Shown here one piece after another: positions 17,267-25,633 of a stretch of DNA of 64,000 bases (its first letter is position 1; each line of letters starts with the position of its first letter). The notes below the pieces were generated by a model. The model was not told where the DNA came from. It ran no database searches and was given only the letters and a program-made list of their open reading frames with translations. Where the stretch lies: NCBI RefSeq assembly GCF_000474745.1, contig NZ_ASJR01000008.1, forward strand, positions 1 through 64,000. Reading direction: 5' to 3'. The DNA is from Chitinivibrio alkaliphilus ACht1. GTDB taxonomy: Bacteria > Fibrobacterota > Chitinivibrionia > Chitinivibrionales > Chitinivibrionaceae. Made by a program: the position numbers and the translations under genes.

Positions 17267-18966
17267 CTACTCCGTATCTACCTCTGGCGCAAGGGAGAGC
17301 AGACGCGCTTCATAATATGTTGGCCCCAAGGTCTTTAACAGGGCCGGAAGATCAGAGGGAGCTGAATCAATACCAAGCAGAGCATAGCCCGTGGTACCGC
17401 GTTTTGCCAGCTGAAGATCTGTAATATTTACCCCCTTGCTAAACAAGGCACTGAGCAGTATCAGCAGCACACCGGGTGCATCAAGGTGGCGGGAGACAAT
17501 CATATGTCGTGACAAAGGAATGGGGAGTTCAACTCCATCGAGCTCGGTAATATAGGTATTGCTTGCACGCATGGAAGCCCCGTCATGCACACCGTATGTC
17601 ACTGTTTCAAAATGCTCTTTCCCTGTACCCCGCACAAAATGCACAGCCTCATAAATGGCTCGACGATCTCCCTCAAGAGTAAGCTGTGCCGTGGCGCACC
17701 CTTCTGAAAGAGGCGCTAAATGGGCACGGGAAATATTAATCCCCTCCGAGGCTAAAATACTAAAGAGAATTGACAGAATGCCCGGACGATCTGCATGGAC
17801 CGAATAGAGACTTTCCCCCCTTCGGTAGGGTCTTCAGGGCAACGACGGCTTACGGCGATACTTTTTTTCCCACAAAGCACCTTCACCCCTTCCTCGCAAC
17901 CTAAGGAGAGCGCATCGGGATAATACGATGTAAGGGCTGCAAAATCTTCACCCAAGGCAACACGGGGAATACGTTGCTTCCCCTGACCAGAAAAGCGCGA
18001 GTTCAACAAGGCCATAGCCCTGTTAACGTAGGAAAGAGCGGTATGCTCATCTCCATGAGCTGCCAAAAGCCGTTTTTCAGGAACCCTGTGGGAGAAACTG
18101 AGATACTTTGTGTATCCACACTGCCTTACATAGGAAATACCGAGGTCGTAATTATGCCCTAAATCTGCCACGGCATGGGTGTCTGTGCCAATACACACCG
18201 GGATAGAGAGAGCCCGCGCACGCTGAAGCAGTTCTGGGACGGGATACACCCCAACCCCTTTCTTTTCACCGGCCAAGTTTACATCGAGGGCAAGGTTATG
18301 CCCACGAATACAGTCAAGAAGCGTGCGCATTCGCCGTGCAAGGGGAGCGTCACTTCTCTCAATATCTTGTAGCTCCGGCGGGAGGGGCACACGAAGTTTG
18401 GGAAGATCAAGATGTCCCACCACCTGAATCATATCACTAAAATTCTCCACCATTTCAATCATCTCTTCAATATACCCGGCCCAATACGCATGCACCCCAC
18501 CACGCATTTCTACCAAGGCATCGGCCTCTTCTTGACTCCCATCATAGGGAAGGCCCTCAGGGGAAAAGTGTACAGAACCAATGAAAAAATCGGCATTTTT
18601 AGCTTGAAACGCCTTGGCACGATTCCACTGAAGCCCAATGCCACTTCCCATCCAGTCAAGCTCCACGCCATATCGAATAGCAATTTGATCTCCATATTTT
18701 TTGCGAAGACGTTCTACACGATCTGCATAGCGCATATAGGCAAGATCGCCGCGGATAAATTTGATATCCGTATCAACCTCCGCCTGATACCGAAACCCCG
18801 TCAGTCGGGGCGCATGAATCACAAAGGTAATGCCAGGATACTCTGCGGCAATGGCCTTTTCAACAATCTCATCAACGGCGTCAACACCGTGTTTTACATG
18901 GTCATTATCGGTTCCCATGTGAATACCGTGGGTTTCCCAAATAAAGGGACGTGCTTTTTCTTCCAT
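17267..18966 (-). CDS. PHP-domain phosphoesterase with C-terminal ACT domain, frameshifted
   Basis: From ATG 18966 (ribosome site AAAGGAT) a PHP domain reads through HAPRLTGFRYQAEVD, GVELDW, GSVHFSPEGLPYDG, VVGHLDLPKL and IGTDTHAVADLG, close to the HisK-type histidinol-phosphate phosphatases. The frame then runs out at 17752. In the next frame an ACT domain follows (YSVHADRPGILSILFSILAS..., then a second ACT-like segment SRHLDAPGVLLILLSALFSKG) ending at 17267. One more G in the G6 run at 17815-17820 joins both, giving about 566 residues. ACT domains bind amino acids, so feedback control is likely (inference). Without correction the PHP part ends in a random tail. Confidence 0.85.
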
Positions 18967-18995
18967 ATTTCCAATCCTTTTTTTCTTCAGCGATA

Positions 18996-19026
18996 CAAAA
19001 ATATACCCCCTCCGCACAGGGAGGGG
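18996..19026 (-). terminator. Terminator of the chitobiase-repeat protein gene
   Basis: An 8-bp stem (19006-19013 with 19019-19026) with a five-base loop, followed on the minus strand by TATATTTTTG. It lies between the stop at 19057 and the PHP gene start. Confidence 0.75.
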
Positions 19027-19056
19027 GGAAGAGGGGTAAAAAAAGACGCAGTCGCC

Positions 19057-21453
19057 TTATTGTGCTGCCGGGGCATAGACCGGAACAGTGACAGACCGAG
19101 AGTCCCCCCGATGATTTTGAAACACCACGTGAGCAGAGTATGCACTGCTTCCCACGCGCCGTCCCTGCCGGTTAGCTCCATTCCAAAACACTCCAAGGGT
19201 GTAACGACCATTTGTATTCAGTAGGGTGCCACGAAGGTTCTCACCGTGATCGTGGATACTGTCCATGGACTCCACCACATTACCTAAGGCGTCAAGAATC
19301 ACCACACGACAATCCATTTTCTCTGCCTCTTGGGCATGGAGAAGAGCCCGTGGGTCGATATGTAGAAAGCCTCCTTCTTCAAAGGGAAGCACGTCACTAT
19401 GCACGGCGTGTTCCTGGATGATCTCTCCCGGAGAGAGCTGATCATCACGATCTATCCAAGTGTAACGAACCTGTAGAGAGATGGGTTGCGGTAAGACCCG
19501 AAGAAAGGCGTAGGGATTTACCACCCCATCTTGATACACCCCATCCTCTGAATAGAGTCGCTCTTCTTCATTAACCCGAATACTGTCCTTCATACTGCGG
19601 GGAAGATAGGTTGCAGGCTTAGACGAAAAACCGCGCACCGTAAAGGCGGCACGGCGATCCGGAAGAGTTCGCAAGGATTCTCCCAGCTCCATCTGGTATG
19701 CCTGCCCCGCCTCGTCTATAAAATTGAAGGGACGGGGAAGCTCTACGGTCGATACGGGAGTGTCAAAAAACACATGGAGCGTGTCTTCTGCCCGTTCAAA
19801 GGTGTGAAAATCCATGATCTCTCCCGGAAAAAAGTGAGCACTGTCAATGACCGGGCCCTGCACATGGGGATATACCACTACAAGGGTATCACTGTTATGC
19901 CACTCCGTATGATCATGGGAGCGTGCATAGGCACGCAAGACAACATCATCCCGAGCATCGCGGGGAAAGGTAATGGGCCCCGTATACCCCCTTTTCTCAG
20001 TGGAACCCTCTTCATCAAGAGAGTAATACAGCGTATAGAGTGCCGGATCTTCGGGATAGGCCACATCAAGGCCGATGGTCTCCACAGACTGGGTCGTTCC
20101 TTCATCGGGAGTGGCCGTGGGGGTGGCAATCTGCGGAATAACACTTCCGTAGGCGACCACAAGAATTTCACTGTCCAGCCAATACTCCTGGCTGTGAGAA
20201 AAGGCTTTCGCCTTGAGGGTCACCCCCACTTCAGTACGCGGTAGTGAGATCGGCCCGGTATAGAGCGGGCTTTCTTCCGTAGGGTCGGTTCCATCAAGGG
20301 TGTAGCGAATCTCATAGAGCTCTTCGTTTCGAGGATACGCCACGGAAAGTTCTACCTGATCCACCTCTTGCACAGTTCCCGAAGAAGGATCTGCTTCGGG
20401 AGTGGCAATTTGGGTGGGTTCATTTGCCCGTGATACCCAATACAGAGAGTTGTAAATAATCTGTGCCGCCGCATCGTGATCGGCAAGATACTGCGGCTGA
20501 TAGCACATAAGAACAAGGCGGTTATTTTCAAACTGCATTCCCGCAAGTACGGTGTAGATGTAAGAATACCCCTCAGCGCCCTGGTCATACAGAGTTCGTG
20601 TTCCCAGGGGGGCTATGGTATCAAAAGGAGTGCTTCCCACCACAGTATGATTTCGCATTCCTCCGCCATCCATGGAGAGATACTCAAATCGTGCATCCTC
20701 CGTAGCCTTTTGTTGAAAGCCGGAGAAGAAAAAATGATCCACATCCTCTGCACGAATATCCCAGATATCCGCATCAAGCTGTCCCCGACCGCCCCATTCA
20801 AAATCCCTAAAATGAAGCGTATCCTGTGATACCCCCCACAAGAGGTGGTCATCACGGTGGTCGGGAATAATCCACACATCCGTATCCCTCCCCGCAGCAC
20901 CATGCATGGCAGGACGTATACCACTGTCATACTGCACAGGTATCCCCTCATGCCCCGGACCGGTCAAGGGAAAAATATATTGTGCATCGTACGCGGCATC
21001 GTCACCGATGGAGACAATACCCACGCCGGAATCAGCTGCTTCTTCTAAGATATGATAGGGTTCTTCCGGCGCGCCCCACCAGCTTTCTTGATACCACAAC
21101 CACCCGGCACCTACGTAGATAATCGCATTGGGTGGCGTACCGCCAAAATCCTCCGTGATGGAGGAAAAGGTTACCTGATCCCATCCCGTCATCTGACCAT
21201 GATACTCACGAATATTTTCAGGAGAAAGGTGGTAAAGAGCATCACGAACAAAGTCCCTGGTGTGTTCCCCAATGTCACCGGTACCGCCCAACCACCCGCC
21301 GGGCATTTCGGCAGAACCAGTGCCATCATTCCAAATAATGGCAACACGCGTATTGGCGTTCCATGCAGCATCTCCCCGGGGATTCACCGTAACCGCCCAC
21401 AGAGGAAAGGTACAACACAAAAAGAGCAGGGTCGTTCGCAGGCCTGTTGTCAC
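19057..21453 (-). CDS. Secreted protein with two chitobiase C-terminal-type domains and a FlgD-like Ig end
   Basis: I place the start at GTG 21453, eight bases after GGAGG, which leaves a clean signal peptide (TTGLRTTLLFLCCTFPLWA); ATG 21468 lacks a ribosome site. Residues ~25-320 form an alpha/beta domain (AIIWNDG, NAIIYVGAGWLWY, GVGIVSIGDDAAYD) resembling a class I glutamine-amidotransferase-like or ThuA-like fold without a clear catalytic Cys. Two CHB_HEX_C-type domains follow (YTLDGTDPTEESPLYTGPI and YYSLDEEGSTEKRGYTGPI). The end (LDALGNVVES...GVFWNGANRQGRRVGSSAY) is a FlgD-like Ig domain typical of exported proteins. Probably acts on or binds polysaccharide outside the cell. Confidence 0.8.
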   Translation of the reverse strand: MTTGLRTTLLFLCCTFPLWAVTVNPRGDAAWNANTRVAIIWNDGTGSAEMPGGWLGGTGDIGEHTRDFVRDALYHLSPENIREYHGQMTGWDQVTFSSITEDFGGTPPNAIIYVGAGWLWYQESWWGAPEEPYHILEEAADSGVGIVSIGDDAAYDAQYIFPLTGPGHEGIPVQYDSGIRPAMHGAAGRDTDVWIIPDHRDDHLLWGVSQDTLHFRDFEWGGRGQLDADIWDIRAEDVDHFFFSGFQQKATEDARFEYLSMDGGGMRNHTVVGSTPFDTIAPLGTRTLYDQGAEGYSYIYTVLAGMQFENNRLVLMCYQPQYLADHDAAAQIIYNSLYWVSRANEPTQIATPEADPSSGTVQEVDQVELSVAYPRNEELYEIRYTLDGTDPTEESPLYTGPISLPRTEVGVTLKAKAFSHSQEYWLDSEILVVAYGSVIPQIATPTATPDEGTTQSVETIGLDVAYPEDPALYTLYYSLDEEGSTEKRGYTGPITFPRDARDDVVLRAYARSHDHTEWHNSDTLVVVYPHVQGPVIDSAHFFPGEIMDFHTFERAEDTLHVFFDTPVSTVELPRPFNFIDEAGQAYQMELGESLRTLPDRRAAFTVRGFSSKPATYLPRSMKDSIRVNEEERLYSEDGVYQDGVVNPYAFLRVLPQPISLQVRYTWIDRDDQLSPGEIIQEHAVHSDVLPFEEGGFLHIDPRALLHAQEAEKMDCRVVILDALGNVVESMDSIHDHGENLRGTLLNTNGRYTLGVFWNGANRQGRRVGSSAYSAHVVFQNHRGDSRSVTVPVYAPAAQ

Positions 21454-21595
21454 AACTACATCCTCCATATGATTTTCTTCTCTGTATACATAGCAAAAAG
21501 AGTAAGAAACGACCCATATATATAGAAGATAGGTTACTTTGTAAAAAAAGAGCCCTGTAAAGGTAAATCGTGATTGGGTTTTTGCAAAGTCTGCT

Positions 21596-22009
21596 CTACC
21601 ACAAGAGCTTTGAAAGATCCTGTTGATTTTCGCCGTTCCATACCCCGAGCCAACACTCCGCAGCAGAGACTGAAGGAAACACACAGGCATGAAAATCGCT
21701 TCGGTGCTGCCCCATAATTGTACAGAGAACAGAGGCTGCAAGCTCTTCGTCCGGGTGAGCTACGTGGGCATGACGAATATGACGCTCTCCTTCTCTTCTC
21801 CCCACAATACGCCATATTTTCCCAATCTCCTTGGGAGAAATATCCATGGTGGCACTGCTGAAATCCGTCAGAAAGGATACATGGGTATGCCATGGGGGAA
21901 AACAACGACCAATCTCCAGAAGAACCCCATAAATATCCCGGAGCGACACCTTCTCAGAGGCGGTGATACGCACCATCCCCTGGGGTTCATCAACAGTATA
22001 CTCAATCAC
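21596..22009 (-). CDS. STAS/SpoIIAA-like small cytosolic protein
   Basis: 137 residues from GTG 22009, which overlaps the stop of the SpmAB gene as GTGA and follows GGGAGG. Sequence YTVDEPQGMVRITASEKVSLRDIYGVLLEIG and HVSFLTDFSSATMDISPKEI is like the SpoIIAA/STAS-related family that uses a beta strand-turn-Asp layout. No membrane segment or signal. Coupling to the transporter-like SpmAB gene suggests a regulatory partner (inference). Confidence 0.6.
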   Translation of the reverse strand: MIEYTVDEPQGMVRITASEKVSLRDIYGVLLEIGRCFPPWHTHVSFLTDFSSATMDISPKEIGKIWRIVGRREGERHIRHAHVAHPDEELAASVLCTIMGQHRSDFHACVFPSVSAAECWLGVWNGENQQDLSKLLW

Positions 22010-23430
22010 ACACCCTCCCGTGGTGAACAGTCTTTTCTGAGACCATAGCATAGATACAGAAGAAATGCACGGGAAAAGTTAAAAAGAAAAAACCGCACCG
22101 CCAGAAAGGCTGCCACCGCTCCGGTGATATCTGCACACAGAGCTGCGGGAAGGGCGTGACGAGTCCGGCTAATCCCAACAGAGCCAAAATAAACTGCGAG
22201 AACATAAAAGGTGGTTTCCGTAGAACCTTGCATTGCTGAAACAAGATCGGCAAGAAAGGAGTTGGGCTCCCGCGTAACAACCTCTGCCATGAGGGCAAAG
22301 GAACCACTTCCCGAAAGGGGGCGCAAAAGAGCAAGGCTCATGGCTTCCACGGGAATACCCCCGCCTGTTAATGGGGCAATCCCCCGGGAGAGAAGGTCCA
22401 ACATACCGCTTGCACGCACCATACCAATAGCCACCATAATAGCCACCATGAAGGGAATGATCCGCACAGCCGTAGAGAAGCCTTCCTTCGCTCCTTCCGT
22501 GAGAGTTTCGTACACGGCAACACCACGAAAATAGCCAAAGCCAATGAGGAAAAGAAGTATCACTGGAATAAGAATTGTACTCAGGGAGAGAAAAAACTCC
22601 CGAAGGCCCACAGAAAGAATCTGCCCTGCCGAGAGGGTGGAAAAAAAGAGCTGCTCTACCACCACCGCCGAGGCAACATCCCGCAGCAAAAGCAGAAACA
22701 TCACAGCGGGGGTAAGACAAAGTACTGCCAAGACAAGGCGCGGGGCAATTCCCGTAGGAGGCTGTAAGGGTGCATCATCCCTGTCTGGCTCATCCTGCTT
22801 CGCAGAAGCAGCAGAGGAGTCGACTACCGCAGAGAGAGGGCTTTTCTTTTCCATAAGCTTACAGGCCGTAATAGCCACCACGGTGGAACAGGTCGTGGCA
22901 AAGAGTGAGGGCAGAAGAATTGCCCCGGGGTCGGCACTTCCCGCCGCGGCACGCACCGTTATCACCCCCAGGGGAAGCAGGGTCACACTGGAGGTGTTAA
23001 TCGCAAGAAAGAGAGCCATGGAGTTTGTTGCCTCACCTTTCACAGGGTTGAGACGATCCATCTCCTGCATTGCCTTTATCCCCATGGGGGTTGCGGCATT
23101 TCCCAAGCCGAGCATATTGGCAGACATATTCATAATAATGGCAGACATGGCAGGATGATCCGTGGGGATCTCCGGAAACAGCCGGGACATAAGCGGACGA
23201 AGAGCGCGGGAGATCAGCTGCATAAGCCCCCCGGCCTCAGCCACTTTCATGACACCAAGCCAGAGAGCCATGGGCCCGATAAGGGCGATTGCCAAGGTAA
23301 CCGCAGATTCGGCAGACTCAAAAAGTGCCTGGTTGATCTCATCTAAGGTGCCTCGGAGAGTACCGACAAGAATTGCCAGAAGAATCATCCAGAGCCAGAT
23401 TCCGTTAATGGGAGACATCTTACGGTTCAT
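22006..23430 (-). CDS. spmAB: SpmA-SpmB fused nucleoside-recognition (Gate) membrane protein
   Basis: About 474 residues from ATG 23430, six bases after GGGAG. The first half is SpmA-like (MALWLGVMKVAEAGGLM, NMSANMLGLGNAATPMGIKAM, LFLAINTSSVTLLP). The second half is SpmB-like (FSTAVRIIPFMVAIMVAIGMVRASG, LLRPLSGSGSFALMAEV, QGSTETTFYVLAVYFGSVGI). About ten membrane segments. In Bacillus the two are separate spore maturation proteins; fused forms occur in many non-sporing Gram-negatives with unknown transport role. Overlaps the upstream lipoprotein gene by 11 bases and the downstream STAS-like gene by 4. Confidence 0.9.
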   Translation of the reverse strand: MNRKMSPINGIWLWMILLAILVGTLRGTLDEINQALFESAESAVTLAIALIGPMALWLGVMKVAEAGGLMQLISRALRPLMSRLFPEIPTDHPAMSAIIMNMSANMLGLGNAATPMGIKAMQEMDRLNPVKGEATNSMALFLAINTSSVTLLPLGVITVRAAAGSADPGAILLPSLFATTCSTVVAITACKLMEKKSPLSAVVDSSAASAKQDEPDRDDAPLQPPTGIAPRLVLAVLCLTPAVMFLLLLRDVASAVVVEQLFFSTLSAGQILSVGLREFFLSLSTILIPVILLFLIGFGYFRGVAVYETLTEGAKEGFSTAVRIIPFMVAIMVAIGMVRASGMLDLLSRGIAPLTGGGIPVEAMSLALLRPLSGSGSFALMAEVVTREPNSFLADLVSAMQGSTETTFYVLAVYFGSVGISRTRHALPAALCADITGAVAAFLAVRFFLFNFSRAFLLYLCYGLRKDCSPREGV

Positions 23431-23857
23431 CCACAGCTCCCGCCGGTTCTTTCTCCGTGGTATCATCCCTCGACGTATCACTGCTGTCATGCTGCTGCAT
23501 TCGACGGAGCCGTTCCTGGCGACGCCGGTCATATCCGGCGGTTCGCTTCTCTGTAAATATACCATGACTCCGCTCAATATAGCGTATCAACTCTACATCC
23601 TGATGGGCCTGCTCTGCCAGGGTTCCCTTTTCGCCATAGTGGGTATGAAGAATGCGATTAAGCTCATCTGAAGAGGTGACCTGACTGGGTAAGAGGGAAC
23701 GAACCCGCTCTGCGGGGGGAGCCAATTCTCCCGTGTCAGAGGTGGCAACACGCTCCTGGGCAGATTCTGTGTCCTGTACTTCTGAGGCTTTTTCCGTGCA
23801 GGCTCCCAGAAAAACAAGTATACTGAAAGAGAGTACGAACAACGAAGCGGCGCGCAT
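23420..23857 (-). CDS. Small lipoprotein, 145 aa
   Basis: Signal MRAASLFVLSFSILVFLGAC with lipobox LGAC and acylated Cys20. The mature part is hydrophilic: a Ser/Thr/Glu-rich linker, then a helical region (SDELNRILHTHYGEKGTLAEQAHQ, DVELIRYIERSHGIF) and a highly charged Arg/Asp end. No family recognised. Its 3' end overlaps the spmAB start by 11 bases, so the two are co-transcribed. Upstream is the divergent GH5 gene, 57 bases away. Confidence 0.7.
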   Translation of the reverse strand: MRAASLFVLSFSILVFLGACTEKASEVQDTESAQERVATSDTGELAPPAERVRSLLPSQVTSSDELNRILHTHYGEKGTLAEQAHQDVELIRYIERSHGIFTEKRTAGYDRRRQERLRRMQQHDSSDTSRDDTTEKEPAGAVDEP

Positions 23858-23914
23858 AGATCCTCCGAAAAAGGTGTCGTTTCTACTAAAAATATAGCTT
23901 TTTAAGGAGAAATT

Positions 23915-25633
23915 ATGGTAAAAAAGTACACCCTCATGGCTCTTTTATTCCTCTGTATCCCCCTTCTGTCAGCCCCCTTGAGCGATCTCATGGAGGAAAT
24001 GCAGCGGGGAATTAATCTGGGAAATGCCCTGGAATCACCCCGGTTTGAAGGTGAGTGGGGGTATACCATTGAGGATGCGCACCTCGACTCCATGGCACAG
24101 GCAGGCTTTACCTCCGTGCGCATCCCCGTGCGTTGGGATACCCGTCTCTCCCGCGATACGGCGGGAAATCTTCACGTGGACAGCGCGTTCATGGCCCGGG
24201 TCGATCATGTCGTACGGGCAGTTCTTGAACGGGATATGTATCCCGTTTTAAATGTGCATCATTATGAGCCTCTCTTTGAAGCCCCCCGCGACCACGAGGA
24301 AGATTTTTTCGATCTCTGGAGCCACATCGCCCAACACTTCAGCAGCTTCAGCGATAGCCTTATTCTCGAGCCGCTCAATGAGCCCCACCAAAACCTCACA
24401 CCGGATATCTGGAACGAATATATTCACCGGGTGGTCGATACGATCCGTCGCTATAATGCCGATAAACCAATCATGATCGGTACAGCGGAATTTGGCGGGC
24501 TAAGCGGGTTGGCTCATCTAGATCTTCCCCCAGATGAAAAGCTCATTGTATCGGTGCACTACTACGAACCGTTCCAGTTTACCCACCAGGGGGCAGAATG
24601 GGTGGAAGACACCGACACCGACGCATGGCTGGGCACCACCTGGGACGGACGCCATGCGGAAAAGGCCGCCATTTATAATAATGTCCGGGAGATTGTTCGC
24701 TTTGGAAAAGAACATTCCGTGGCCATGCACGTGGGAGAATTTGGCGCCTATGGCACGGCAGATATGGAAAGCCGTGCCCGGTGGACCGCCTTCTGTGCAC
24801 GCCTCTTTGAACGATACGGCATCCCCTGGGCATACTGGGAATTTGGCGCAGGGTTCGGCGTATACGACCCCGATGAAGAGGCGTGGCGGTCGGAGCTCCG
24901 CACGGCCCTCTTTTCTACGGACACCACCATTCTTGACATGGATGAAGATGCGTACGGAGAGTCAATTCTCCACAACGGGGATTTTTCTGAGGGAGAATCG
25001 TCGTGGATTTTCGGCGTATGGAATGACGAAGAGGGCGAGGCGGACTTTAGCCCCCACGATGACGGCGCAACAATCACCGTGACGGAACAAACCCCCAATT
25101 CATGGGAAATACAGCTCTTACAGGAAGATCTTGCTGTTACTGCAGAAAAAGAGTACGTACTCTCCTTTACAACAAGTGCCCCGGAAGCCGGACGCATTGA
25201 GGCGGCCATTATGGAAGATGAAAGCCATGAGACCTTTGCCTCCGTGAGCCACTCCCTGACAGAACATGAAGAGACCATCTACCTCGCCTTTTCTTTGCCC
25301 CCGGACAGAGGCCCCTTTCGCCTGGTCTTCAGTGTGGGCCACGGAGCAGAGACCATCCACCTCTCTTCCGTGGCAATTCGCCCCTACGCAGAGGATGTCT
25401 CCCTCCTTACAACCTCCCCCGGCTCATCCGCAGCGCGCCTTGAGCTCTCCGGGCGACAGATAACCCTTCCCGAGGGAGCAGAAATGCTCTCTCTCTACTC
25501 CCTCCAGGGCAAACGGATTCTCCATACCTCGCAAAACCATTCGCGAAAATACACAATCCCCGAAGCAGTAGCTCCGGGGATCTATATTCTTGCCGTGGAA
25601 GATCTGGTTCACCCTATTCGTCTGCAGCGCTGA
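23915..25633 (+). CDS. Secreted GH5 endoglucanase-type glycanase with CBM and C-terminal sorting-like domain
   Basis: 572 residues. Signal peptide ~1-20 (TLMALLFLCIPLLSA). GH5 catalytic domain ~25-340: RGINLGNALE, VRIPVRW, HHY, acid/base Glu156 in LEPLNEP, VHYYEP, and nucleophile Glu275 in HVGEFGAYG; WAYWEF closes the barrel. A carbohydrate-binding module of CBM4/9 type spans ~350-490 (NGDFSEGESSWIF). The last ~70 residues (LYSLQGKRIL...APGIYILAV) look like the Por/T9SS-type C-terminal sorting domain. Cleaves beta-1,4-glucan or related chains outside the cell (inferred). AAGGAG precedes the ATG. Its 3' end overlaps the convergent alaS end by 20 bases. Confidence 0.92.
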   Translation: MVKKYTLMALLFLCIPLLSAPLSDLMEEMQRGINLGNALESPRFEGEWGYTIEDAHLDSMAQAGFTSVRIPVRWDTRLSRDTAGNLHVDSAFMARVDHVVRAVLERDMYPVLNVHHYEPLFEAPRDHEEDFFDLWSHIAQHFSSFSDSLILEPLNEPHQNLTPDIWNEYIHRVVDTIRRYNADKPIMIGTAEFGGLSGLAHLDLPPDEKLIVSVHYYEPFQFTHQGAEWVEDTDTDAWLGTTWDGRHAEKAAIYNNVREIVRFGKEHSVAMHVGEFGAYGTADMESRARWTAFCARLFERYGIPWAYWEFGAGFGVYDPDEEAWRSELRTALFSTDTTILDMDEDAYGESILHNGDFSEGESSWIFGVWNDEEGEADFSPHDDGATITVTEQTPNSWEIQLLQEDLAVTAEKEYVLSFTTSAPEAGRIEAAIMEDESHETFASVSHSLTEHEETIYLAFSLPPDRGPFRLVFSVGHGAETIHLSSVAIRPYAEDVSLLTTSPGSSAARLELSGRQITLPEGAEMLSLYSLQGKRILHTSQNHSRKYTIPEAVAPGIYILAVEDLVHPIRLQR

